The notes beneath the pieces are model-generated. The model saw only the letters and a list, made by a program, of their open reading frames with translations. It searched no databases and had not been told where the DNA came from. A program made the position numbers and the translations under genes. Of a stretch of DNA of 11,361 nucleotides, positions 1-6,524 are shown in pieces; position 1 is the first letter of the stretch, and every line of letters begins with the position of its first letter. The stretch is from positions 1 to 11,361 of the forward strand of contig CAJUIM010000121.1 of the NCBI GenBank assembly GCA_910586275.1, given 5' to 3'. Source of the DNA: an uncultured Lachnospiraceae bacterium. GTDB taxonomy: Bacteria > Bacillota > Clostridia > Lachnospirales > Lachnospiraceae.

Positions 1-43
1 GTTTTTATTCGGACCGGGCGGCGGCTTCCGTGAATGGCATTGC
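1..43 (-). repeat. Partial copy of a palindromic repeat, likely part of a terminator after the PAP2 gene
   Basis: Read on the minus strand, this stretch matches the left arm and loop of the hairpin repeat at 6176-6270. A 13-base block (30-42) is identical, the AGCCGC block (21-26) is identical, and the loop block GTCCGAATAAAAC recurs with one extra A (1-14). The middle of the arm is shorter and a TTC triplet is replaced by GGA. Only about half the palindrome lies inside the window; the partner arm would lie beyond position 1. It sits about 20 bases past the stop of the leftward PAP2 gene, in the orientation in which that transcript would make the same RNA strand as the 6176 copy makes rightward. 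A role as transcription terminator or 3' stabiliser is inference. Confidence 0.6.
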
Positions 44-62
44 GTATGGCCGCAGTCTTCCC

Positions 63-764
63 TTAGTTTATCTGGGGGGTTGCTTTTTTGCGGGCGCGTA
101 TCCGTGCTTGGCATGCCGTAACGATGTCGTATTTGTATGTGATGCCGTACATGACGGCAGACAAGACAAATGCAGTGATGACATCAAAAGCGGAATGCTG
201 TTTGATGAACATGGTAGATAGGATGATCAAAGTGCATAAAATCAAGGATCCCAGCCGTACCCAACGGATTTTGGACAGTTTTCTGCTGCGTGCAATGGCA
301 AAGTGGGCACCCAGCGAATTGTAAACATGGATGCTGGGGCATATGTTGGTGGGTGTATCCGTTTGGTATAAACGGGCAACCCATGCCGTGAAAATATTGT
401 CTCTTGGCATGACGGCCGGACGCAGATTGTGTCCGTTGGGAAAAAGGGTGGAGACTAAAAGGAAAACGGTCATTCCTGTAAAAAGAAAGACGCAGGCTCT
501 CCAATAGTCGTCTTTGTCTTTAAAGAACAGCCAGAGCACCACTACGGAAACATAGGCAAACCAAAGGAAATAGGGAATGACAAATAATTCACAGAATGGG
601 ATATAATCGTCCAGAGTCACATGAATCAGGGAATATCTTGTCACATTTTTTTCCAGCCATACAAACCAAGTCATGTAAATGATTCCGTAAATTAAGAGCG
701 GAATGGCATGCTTGTATTTTGTGTATAATTGTCTTATGCTTATTTTTTTCACAGAGTTATTCAT
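63..764 (-). CDS. PAP2-family membrane phosphatase (inositol phosphorylceramide synthase-like)
   Basis: A 233-residue integral membrane protein of the type 2 phosphatidic acid phosphatase superfamily. These enzymes hydrolyse or transfer phosphate groups on lipids at the membrane. Hydrophobic segments lie near residues 20-37, 57-81, 90-107, 172-187 and 192-210. The three catalytic blocks are recognisable: a C1-like NLRP near 113-116, PSIH with His146 (usually PSGH), and KQHSAFD with His190 and Asp194. The spacing is closest to the PAP2_3 group. The start was set at 764 because AGGAGG and more purines lie just upstream; the same frame is open to 1043 but runs back into the upstream kinase gene. 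It lies 56 bases downstream of that kinase and is probably cotranscribed. The substrate cannot be read from the sequence; phosphatidate or a lipid head-group transfer are both possible. Confidence 0.8.
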   Translation of the reverse strand: MNNSVKKISIRQLYTKYKHAIPLLIYGIIYMTWFVWLEKNVTRYSLIHVTLDDYIPFCELFVIPYFLWFAYVSVVVLWLFFKDKDDYWRACVFLFTGMTVFLLVSTLFPNGHNLRPAVMPRDNIFTAWVARLYQTDTPTNICPSIHVYNSLGAHFAIARSRKLSKIRWVRLGSLILCTLIILSTMFIKQHSAFDVITAFVLSAVMYGITYKYDIVTACQARIRARKKATPQIN

Positions 765-820
765 ATATTCCTTCCTCCTGCCAATCGTGCCGGTAGATGT
801 TCTGTGCATGCTTCGGCTCT

Positions 821-1768
821 TCACATCATAAGATGAAGCTTCTGTTTCAGGCAGGCAATTGTGATGGAATCCGATTTGCGGGTAACTTCGCCGTCCGTGT
901 GCACCCATAGCGGCGCAGAGGAGCAGAGTGTGGCTTTTTCGGCGGTAAAATGCCGTATGGCGGGGAAGATATAATGTTTTCCCCAAAAGGCAGTAGGCAA
1001 CGCAAAAAGGATTACTAATTTCGGGATGCGGCCGACGACGCATAAATCCAACAGACCGTCGGAGGCATCTGCCGTCGGGCAGAACTGAAAACCGCCGCCT
1101 TCATATTTGTGAACCATAAAAGCGGTAAACAGAAAACGTTTCAGGCGGATCGGTGTTTCCGAATGGTCCAGATAGATATCGCAGGATACCGACTTGGCGG
1201 CAGCCAGCTGCTTCAGCGCAATGGACAGGTAGGTCAGCTTTCCCAGACCGATTTTATTTAATGTTTTTTTGAAACGGGAAGCGAGGGCTTCCCTGCATAC
1301 TGCGGCATCAAAGCCAATGCCGCTGCTTACGGCAAAATATCTTACGGCGGAAGTCTGTTCTTTTCCGTATGTCAGGATGCCTAAATCCAACGTGCGGACA
1401 ACCTCGCCTTTCAATATGGTTTCCAAAATATGGGCAGGGTCTTTCGGCAGTGCCAGATCCCTTGCCAGATCGTTGCTGGAACCGGTGGGTATGTAGCCTA
1501 ACCAGAGCCGGTCAAAGTCTGCAATTCCCTGTAAAGCTTCGTTTACGGTGCCGTCGCCGCCAAGAATGATCAATTTGACGGGAGAGGCATCCGGCAGCTG
1601 TCTGTCAGGGGCAGTCAGGTTGGCAACAATGCGTGTGACGTGTCCCGTGCCTTTGGAAAAAATTACTTTATATGCAATGTTCCGTGCCAAGAATATTTGT
1701 TCTAACTCTTTCCATATTTTCCTGCCGCGTCCGGATTTGGATGCAGGATTTACAATAATGTAGTACAT
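821..1768 (-). CDS. Diacylglycerol kinase-family lipid kinase (YegS/DgkB-like)
   Basis: A 315-residue soluble lipid kinase of the DAGK catalytic family, which phosphorylates diacylglycerol or a related lipid with ATP at the inner membrane face. Visible motifs are the nucleotide-binding NPASKSGRG (7-15), the hallmark GGDGTVNE (70-77), PTGSSNDLARDL (95-106), the glycine-rich EGGGFQFCPTADASDG block (223-238) and a conserved acidic TDGE near 291-294. The length fits the family (about 290-320). The start at 1768 is preferred over an in-frame ATG at 1879 because the conserved fold begins immediately with MYYIIVNPAS, an AGAGG site precedes it, and a good promoter lies inside the longer version. It is first in a leftward unit with the PAP2 phosphatase. 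Whether the lipid is diacylglycerol, undecaprenol-like or sphingoid cannot be decided here. Confidence 0.88.
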   Translation of the reverse strand: MYYIIVNPASKSGRGRKIWKELEQIFLARNIAYKVIFSKGTGHVTRIVANLTAPDRQLPDASPVKLIILGGDGTVNEALQGIADFDRLWLGYIPTGSSNDLARDLALPKDPAHILETILKGEVVRTLDLGILTYGKEQTSAVRYFAVSSGIGFDAAVCREALASRFKKTLNKIGLGKLTYLSIALKQLAAAKSVSCDIYLDHSETPIRLKRFLFTAFMVHKYEGGGFQFCPTADASDGLLDLCVVGRIPKLVILFALPTAFWGKHYIFPAIRHFTAEKATLCSSAPLWVHTDGEVTRKSDSITIACLKQKLHLMM

Positions 1769-1837
1769 GGTATGCCTCTTTGGTGCAATTTGCGGCGGAA
1801 AATGAAATGATTTCCTGCCGGTTTCTGAATCTTCCCC

Positions 1838-1866
1838 ATTGTAGCAGTATTTTTTTATGAAGTAAA
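1838..1866 (-). promoter_or_regulatory. Promoter of the lipid kinase/PAP2 unit
   Basis: On the minus strand TTTACT and TACAAT are separated by 17 bases, and the -10 box is preceded by TG one base away (extended -10). Transcription would start near 1831, giving a leader of about 63 bases before the ATG at 1768. The location supports the shorter start of the kinase gene. Confidence 0.6.
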
Positions 1867-1940
1867 GGATTCTTTTCATATAATTTCTTAATTATTCTTT
1901 AATATTTTTTGTTATATCCTATACTTATTCTTTTTTACGG

Positions 1941-1969
1941 TTTTCATTCGATTTAATTTATGGTATACT
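1941..1969 (+). promoter_or_regulatory. Promoter of glyA
   Basis: TTTTCA and TATACT lie 17 bases apart, with a TG in the extended -10 position. The predicted transcript starts near 1976, under 50 bases before the glyA ATG. There is no room for, and no sign of, a glycine riboswitch in this leader. Confidence 0.6.
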
Positions 1970-2022
1970 TCAAAATATCTTTTGGATAAAGTATGGAAGG
2001 AAGAAGACGGAGGAATCGGTTT

Positions 2023-3261
2023 ATGTATTCATTTGATGAAGTGAAAAATGCGGATCCTGAAATAGCGCAGGCAATTATGGACGAGCAGGAGAGACAGAAC
2101 AGCCATATTGAGCTGATTGCATCGGAAAACTGGGTAAGCAAGGCCGTAATGGCGGCGATGGGCAGCCCGCTGACCAATAAGTATGCGGAAGGATATCCGG
2201 CAAAAAGATATTACGGAGGCTGCGGCTGTGTGGATGTGGTGGAGAATCTGGCCATCGAGAGGGCAAAGGAACTGTTCGGCTGCGATTATGCCAATGTGCA
2301 GCCACATTCCGGCGCACAGGCGAATCTGGCGGTGCAGTTTGCCATCTGTGAACCGGGCGATACTATTATGGGGATGAATCTGGATCATGGCGGACATCTG
2401 ACCCATGGAAGCCCGGTAAATATTTCCGGAAAATATTTTAAGATTGTGCCTTACGGCGTGAACGAGGAAGGCTTTCTGGATTACGGCAGGCTGAGGGAAA
2501 TTGCATTGGAGGCAAAGCCGAAGATGATCATTGCGGGAGCCTCTGCCTACGCAAGGACGATAGATTTTAAGAAATTCAGGGAAGTTGCGGATGAGGTAGG
2601 CGCAGTGCTTATGGTGGACATGGCTCATATTGCAGGGTTGGTGGCGGCAGGGCTTCACCCCAGTCCGGTGCCCTATGCGGATGTTGTGACGACGACGACC
2701 CATAAAACGCTGAGAGGACCCCGCGGCGGCCTGATTCTCTGCAATAAGGAAGCGGCGGAAAAATATAATTTTAATAAAGCGGTGTTCCCGGGTATTCAGG
2801 GCGGGCCTCTGATGCATGTGATTGCGGCAAAGGCAGTATGCTTTAAAGAGGCTTTAAGCGAAGAATTCAAGACTTATCAGAAAGGCATCATTGACAATGC
2901 ACAGGCTCTCTGCAAAGGGCTGACGGACAGGGGAATCAGGATTGTTTCCGGCGGCACGGACAACCATCTGATGTTGGTGGATCTGACAAATTTTGACCTG
3001 ACAGGAAAGGCTGTGGAAAAGCTTTTGGACGAGGCGCATATCACGGCCAATAAGAATACCATTCCCAACGATCCGAAGTCGCCTTTTGTCACAAGCGGCA
3101 TCAGGCTCGGCACGCCGGCGGTTACTTCCAGAGGAATGAATGTGTCGGATATGGATGAAATTGCGGAAGCGATTTCCCTTGTCATTAAGGGCGGTGAGGA
3201 CAAGATACCGGAAGCGCGGGCTATCGTGCAGAAACTGACGGATAAATATCCTTTGCTGTAG
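2023..3261 (+). CDS. glyA: Serine hydroxymethyltransferase
   Basis: A 412-residue cytoplasmic PLP enzyme that interconverts serine plus tetrahydrofolate with glycine plus 5,10-methylenetetrahydrofolate, supplying one-carbon units and glycine. Diagnostic segments are IELIASEN (29-36), TNKYAEGYP (51-59) with RYYGG (62-66), QPHSGAQAN (93-101), VDMAHIAGLVAAG (198-210) and the PLP site VVTTTTHKTLRGPRGG with Schiff-base Lys228. That lysine is almost the same number as Lys229 of the E. coli enzyme, and total length is normal. The start at 2023 follows a GGAGG at 2009-2013; an in-frame ATG at 1993 would add ten mostly basic residues, has no family support, and is rejected. It stands alone as a single-gene unit, with its own promoter upstream and a strong terminator downstream. 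Nothing unusual in active-site residues was noticed. Confidence 0.97.
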   Translation: MYSFDEVKNADPEIAQAIMDEQERQNSHIELIASENWVSKAVMAAMGSPLTNKYAEGYPAKRYYGGCGCVDVVENLAIERAKELFGCDYANVQPHSGAQANLAVQFAICEPGDTIMGMNLDHGGHLTHGSPVNISGKYFKIVPYGVNEEGFLDYGRLREIALEAKPKMIIAGASAYARTIDFKKFREVADEVGAVLMVDMAHIAGLVAAGLHPSPVPYADVVTTTTHKTLRGPRGGLILCNKEAAEKYNFNKAVFPGIQGGPLMHVIAAKAVCFKEALSEEFKTYQKGIIDNAQALCKGLTDRGIRIVSGGTDNHLMLVDLTNFDLTGKAVEKLLDEAHITANKNTIPNDPKSPFVTSGIRLGTPAVTSRGMNVSDMDEIAEAISLVIKGGEDKIPEARAIVQKLTDKYPLL

Positions 3262-3281
3262 CAGGGGATTTGACAGACAAG

Positions 3282-3334
3282 CTGTCTTAGAGCGAAGCTG
3301 AAAATATTTCAATTTTGCTTTAAGGCAGTTTTTT
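3282..3334 (+). terminator. Rho-independent terminator of glyA
   Basis: Arms 3282-3293 and 3317-3328 form a 12-pair stem, continuous when two G-U pairs are allowed, and are followed directly by six T residues (3329-3334). It starts 20 bases after the glyA stop. Confidence 0.9.
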
Positions 3335-3446
3335 CATGTTACATATTCCGGTCGGTGATTTTAAATTTGAGAATATTTTATGGTGAAAATAGTTACTAAA
3401 ATTTTCGGATTAGTTTTGATATATTTGTATAATATGTAAAATAGAT

Positions 3447-3475
3447 TTGTAAATCAGCAGAATATATGATAAAAT
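3447..3475 (+). promoter_or_regulatory. Promoter of the hydrogenase-like/chemoreceptor gene
   Basis: TTGTAA and TAAAAT lie 17 bases apart, with TG in the extended -10 position. A second possible -10 box, TATAAT at 3428-3433, lacks a convincing -35 partner. The predicted leader is about 95 bases and holds two AGGAGG-like sites, the nearer one (3561-3566) serving the gene. In the rest of 3335-3446 I see only AT-rich spacer. Confidence 0.5.
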
Positions 3476-3574
3476 ATAGTGTCAGAAAAAGTGATGATGA
3501 TCAGAAGAAAAGGCAGAGGGTCTGTAAAGGAGGAGCAGGAAGAGAAGTGACTTTATGCTAAGGAGGATAGTGGA

Positions 3575-5524
3575 ATGAGCATGGCAGAAAAATCATTGGT
3601 GTATACGAACGAGAACTGCATCGGATGTAATAAATGCATCTCGGCATGTCCGGTGCTGACTGCAAATTATGCCATAGAGCAGAACGGTGAGAATAAGATT
3701 GTAGTGAACGGCGATGCTTGTATAGCCTGCGGAGCCTGTTTTGATGCCTGTGAGCATGAGGCAAGAAGTTATCAGGATGATACGGAGCGTTTCTTTGAAG
3801 ACTTGAAAAGAGGGGAAAAAATATCCCTGCTGCTGGCACCGGCATTTCTTGCAAATTATCCGAAAGAATATGCTTCCGTGCTCGGCGGATTAAAGGATCT
3901 GGGAATTAACCATATTATAAGTGTGAGTTTCGGAGCGGACATCACAACGTGGGGATATATAAAATATATTACGGAACACAATTTTACAGGGGGAATTTCC
4001 CAGCCATGTCCGGCAGTGGTTGGATATATTGAAAAATATATGCCGGAACTGCTTCCTAAATTAATGCCGGTTCATTCGCCTCTTATGTGCGGGGCAATAT
4101 ACATAAAAAAATATATGAAGCTGTCGGATAAGCTGGCATTTATTAGTCCTTGCATAGCAAAGAAAATGGAGATTGAGGATCCGAATACATACGGTTATGT
4201 CTCTTATAATGTAACTTTCGACCATTTGATGGATTATGTGCGGAAGCACAATATTAAGGGCAAGAATGCTTCCGACGAGATTGAGTACGGCCTGGGTTCC
4301 ATCTACCCGATGCCCGGCGGGCTGAAAGAGAATGTTTATTGGTTCTGCGGGGAAGAAATGTTTATCCGTCAGGTGGAAGGCGAGAAACATATGTATGAGT
4401 TCCTAGAGGATTATAAGGAAAGAGTGCTGAAAGGGAGGAAGCTTCCCTTTATGGTAGATGCCCTGAACTGTGCTAATGGCTGTGTATACGGCACGGCAAT
4501 CGAGCCGGAGAAAGCGAAAGTGGACGATAACCTATATGCCCTTCAGGAAATTAAGGAAAGAAGCAAACGGAACGGGCGGAACCATCCTTTTTCGAAAGGC
4601 CTTTCACCGAAACAGAGACTGCATAGGCTGAACAGCAAGTTCGCAAAGTTAGATATCAATGATTTCATCCGTAAGTATACGGATCATTCCAAGGAAATCA
4701 CGATTAAAAAGCCGAGCAGGGAGGAACTGGATAAAATATACGGCAGCATGGAAAAGAGGACGGAGCATGAGAGGACAATCAATTGTTCGGCCTGTGGCTA
4801 TGAGACATGCGAGAAGATGGCCAGAGCAATATATAACGGCTGCAACACAAAAAATAACTGCCTTCATTATATGAAAAATATGATTGAAAAAGAAAAGGAG
4901 ACGGCAGAGGAACTTTCCAGGGAAATGCATGAAAAGAATGCAATTATCGAACAGAAGAACCGTAAGATTTCGGAAGTGGTAGAAAGCGTTGCAAATGATT
5001 TCGGCCTGTTGGATAAATCTATCCATGAGATGGCAGCGGGCAATACGAACAATGCGGAAGAAAGCACGAATATCAATCTGCTGATGATGAAGGTAGTGGA
5101 TTTCAGCGATGAACTGAAAAAAGCACTGGAAGGCATCGAGACACTGACCCGCAGCCTGCAGAGCAATAACGAAGAAATTACGAATGTGGCGGACGAGACG
5201 AATCTATTGTCGCTGAATGCAAGCATAGAAGCCGCACGGGCAGGAAGCGCAGGCAGGGGTTTTGCCATAATTGCTGAGAATATTAAAAAGCTTGCGGATT
5301 CTTCCAAGGAGACGGCGGCGGACAGTGAGGCCAACCAAGCTAAAATAGAGGAAGCCATAGAGATGCTGCTGCAGAAAGCGGAGCAGCTGATCGGCATTAT
5401 TGACGATGTGAATCAGAAAGTCACCAGCCTTGCGGCAGCCACGGAAGAGATAGCCGCCGCCACCGTAGAGGTAGGGGGAGTGTCGGAAAGCTTAAAGGAG
5501 AAGATGGGAGAACTGGTTCAATAA
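3575..5524 (+). CDS. [FeFe]-hydrogenase-like iron-sulfur sensor fused to a methyl-accepting chemotaxis signalling domain
   Basis: A 649-residue soluble multidomain protein. Residues 15-25 and 49-59 carry two CxxCxxCxxxC ferredoxin motifs. Residues about 80-320 form an [FeFe]-hydrogenase large-subunit domain with the four expected H-cluster cysteines: Cys145 (SQPCPAV), Cys193 (SPCIAKKME), and Cys299 and Cys303 (NCANGC). Residues 404-429 add a CxxCGxxxxC...C Fe-S module, as in sensory hydrogenases. A coiled stretch from about 435 leads to an MCP signalling hairpin whose tip is ETNLLSLNASIEAARAG (541-557), followed by GRGFAII. No transmembrane segment or HAMP domain is visible, so it should be cytoplasmic. 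The start follows AGGAGG at 3561-3566. Known group C sensory hydrogenases (HydS) carry PAS or other signalling modules; here the output is chemoreceptor-like. An H2 or redox sensing role is inferred, and catalysis is uncertain because the cysteine normally next to Cys145 is proline. Its stop overlaps the convergent LUD gene by seven bases. Confidence 0.88.
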   Translation: MSMAEKSLVYTNENCIGCNKCISACPVLTANYAIEQNGENKIVVNGDACIACGACFDACEHEARSYQDDTERFFEDLKRGEKISLLLAPAFLANYPKEYASVLGGLKDLGINHIISVSFGADITTWGYIKYITEHNFTGGISQPCPAVVGYIEKYMPELLPKLMPVHSPLMCGAIYIKKYMKLSDKLAFISPCIAKKMEIEDPNTYGYVSYNVTFDHLMDYVRKHNIKGKNASDEIEYGLGSIYPMPGGLKENVYWFCGEEMFIRQVEGEKHMYEFLEDYKERVLKGRKLPFMVDALNCANGCVYGTAIEPEKAKVDDNLYALQEIKERSKRNGRNHPFSKGLSPKQRLHRLNSKFAKLDINDFIRKYTDHSKEITIKKPSREELDKIYGSMEKRTEHERTINCSACGYETCEKMARAIYNGCNTKNNCLHYMKNMIEKEKETAEELSREMHEKNAIIEQKNRKISEVVESVANDFGLLDKSIHEMAAGNTNNAEESTNINLLMMKVVDFSDELKKALEGIETLTRSLQSNNEEITNVADETNLLSLNASIEAARAGSAGRGFAIIAENIKKLADSSKETAADSEANQAKIEEAIEMLLQKAEQLIGIIDDVNQKVTSLAAATEEIAAATVEVGGVSESLKEKMGELVQ

Positions 5525-6153
5525 CCCAGTTCTTCCGCTACAAAATACAGCTTAATCCGCCCTTTGATGCCGCTGCGGCGCGTAATGACAATCTGGCTGC
5601 ACATGCAGTCAGGGGACAGGCAGTCATTGCAGCATCCCGCAAAGTTGCAGGGGGTCTGCCGGTTCAGGCGTTTTGCATTGGGCGGGGCGGCGAAATTGCG
5701 TACCCGCTCCAGCCCGGCGGCAATATCGGTGACGATTTTATTTATGCCTACGACTAAAATCACATTTTTCGGCCCATGGATCAGACAGGCAACGCGATTG
5801 CCGGCTCCGTCAATATTGACCAGTTCCCCTTGCAGGGTGACTGCATTGGAACTCATCAGGTAATAGTCGGAAAGCACTGTCTGTGCATAAAGAGAACGGC
5901 TTTCTTCCGGCGAAGAGGCACTCATGCGGTCTATGCACCGATAACTGCCCTGCCTTATCTTTTCCATAAGCCCGGATTCTTTTATGGATTCGCTTCCTCC
6001 CCAAGAAACGGTGCTTCCTTCCGGAATGGATGCAAGGATGGCATCGGTGCAGGAAGCGGAATCTTCAAAGAAATATCCTTCCATTCCCCTTTGGTTTAAA
6101 TTTTTAATAATAGTTTCTGCGGCTGCCTGAAAGGCAGCTTGTTTGTGTGTCAT
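5518..6153 (-). CDS. LUD-domain protein (LutC/YkgG-like, DUF162)
   Basis: A 211-residue protein of the LUD family, named after lactate-utilisation proteins LutB and LutC. Recognisable segments are VSWGGSESI (49-57), SSNAVTLQGELVNIDGAGNR (101-120), GPKNVILVVGINKIV (127-141) and AAPPNAKRL (155-163). They are followed by a cysteine-rich tail (Cys169, 174, 175, 178, 183, 185) like the CxxxxxCxxC tail of small clostridial LUD proteins, possibly a metal site. The family resembles sugar-isomerase-like folds, but the reaction of stand-alone members is unknown. No lutA or lutB partner is in the window, so lactate oxidation is not supported by context. The ATG at 6153 follows AGGAGG (minus strand, 6163-6168) at nine bases. 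The 3' end overlaps the convergent hydrogenase-like gene. A large hairpin lies directly upstream of the ribosome binding site. Confidence 0.82.
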   Translation of the reverse strand: MTHKQAAFQAAAETIIKNLNQRGMEGYFFEDSASCTDAILASIPEGSTVSWGGSESIKESGLMEKIRQGSYRCIDRMSASSPEESRSLYAQTVLSDYYLMSSNAVTLQGELVNIDGAGNRVACLIHGPKNVILVVGINKIVTDIAAGLERVRNFAAPPNAKRLNRQTPCNFAGCCNDCLSPDCMCSQIVITRRSGIKGRIKLYFVAEELGY

Positions 6154-6175
6154 ATGTAGGTACCTCCTTTTATTA

Positions 6176-6270
6176 CAATGCCATTCACTTCAGCCGCAGT
6201 CCGAAAGCGTGTCCGAATAAAACATCATTCCTGACGCGCTTTCGGGCTGCGGCTGAAGTGAATGGCATTG
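6176..6270 (+). repeat. Long inverted repeat (38-base arms), dispersed palindromic element
   Basis: Arms 6176-6213 and 6233-6270 surround a 19-base loop. Of 38 positions, 36 are Watson-Crick. The remaining two (6200/6246 and 6210/6236) are U-G pairs in the plus-strand RNA but A-C mismatches in the minus-strand RNA. The right arm is followed by a T run (6273-6278), so a rightward transcript would form a terminator-like hairpin. A related half copy lies at 1-43. Similar ten-base flanks (6166-6175 and 6271-6280, seven of ten matching) could be a worn target-site duplication, but this is weak. It is probably a REP- or MITE-like element, or a mobile terminator. Confidence 0.85.
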
Positions 6271-6336
6271 CCTTTTTTGGGCTTGCTGCCAGCGGATTTT
6301 TCCGGCAGAACAGCGGGTTTTTGATGTTCATATAAT

Positions 6337-6364
6337 ATTATAGCCGATTCTGACAGGGATGCAA
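6337..6364 (-). promoter_or_regulatory. Promoter of the LUD gene
   Basis: On the minus strand TTGCAT and TATAAT are 16 bases apart. Transcription would begin near 6330 and produce a leader of about 177 bases. That leader contains a short CTGCC/GGCAG stem near 6287-6309 and the whole long hairpin at 6176-6270, which ends five to seven bases before the ribosome binding site. From 6365 to 6489 the sequence is very AT-rich with no feature I can support. Confidence 0.6.
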
Positions 6365-6489
6365 GAGTTATTGTTGGGTGCCTCGGATGCAGTAAAAACT
6401 GAATATTAACAGAAAAAAGGTTATTTATGGAAAATTTTGGAAAATAATAAAATAAAACAGAGAAAAAGAAAAATAATAGTAGAAAAGTG

Positions 6490-6518
6490 TTGACAAAATA
6501 AGAAAGGTTGATTATAAT
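6490..6518 (+). promoter_or_regulatory. Perfect consensus sigma-A promoter with no obvious gene
   Basis: TTGACA and TATAAT match the consensus in all twelve positions with the optimal 17-base spacing. It is the strongest promoter match in the window, yet it does not precede a recognisable coding region. The transcript would start near 6525 and run to the terminator at 6815-6855. Confidence 0.75.
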
Positions 6519-6524
6519 GTCAAT

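Noticed and set aside
765..1043. N-terminal extension of the PAP2 gene back to 1043
   Set aside because: It overlaps the lipid kinase gene, has no PAP2 homology, and a strong AGGAGG site precedes the ATG at 764.
1769..1879. Longer start of the lipid kinase at 1879
   Set aside because: No ribosome binding site precedes it, the family fold starts at 1768, and a good promoter lies inside the extension.
1993..2022. Upstream in-frame ATG of glyA
   Set aside because: It adds ten basic residues not seen in the family, and GGAGG is correctly placed for the ATG at 2023.
1976..2022. Glycine riboswitch before glyA
   Set aside because: The leader is under 50 bases and shows no tandem aptamer or terminator-like structure.
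2029..2817. 262-codon minus-strand open frame inside glyA
   Set aside because: It is a shadow of the glyA codons and has no recognisable protein features.
3494..3550. 18-codon upstream open frame in the leader of the hydrogenase-like gene
   Set aside because: It has no convincing ribosome binding site and only basic/acidic low-complexity content, so it was not annotated.
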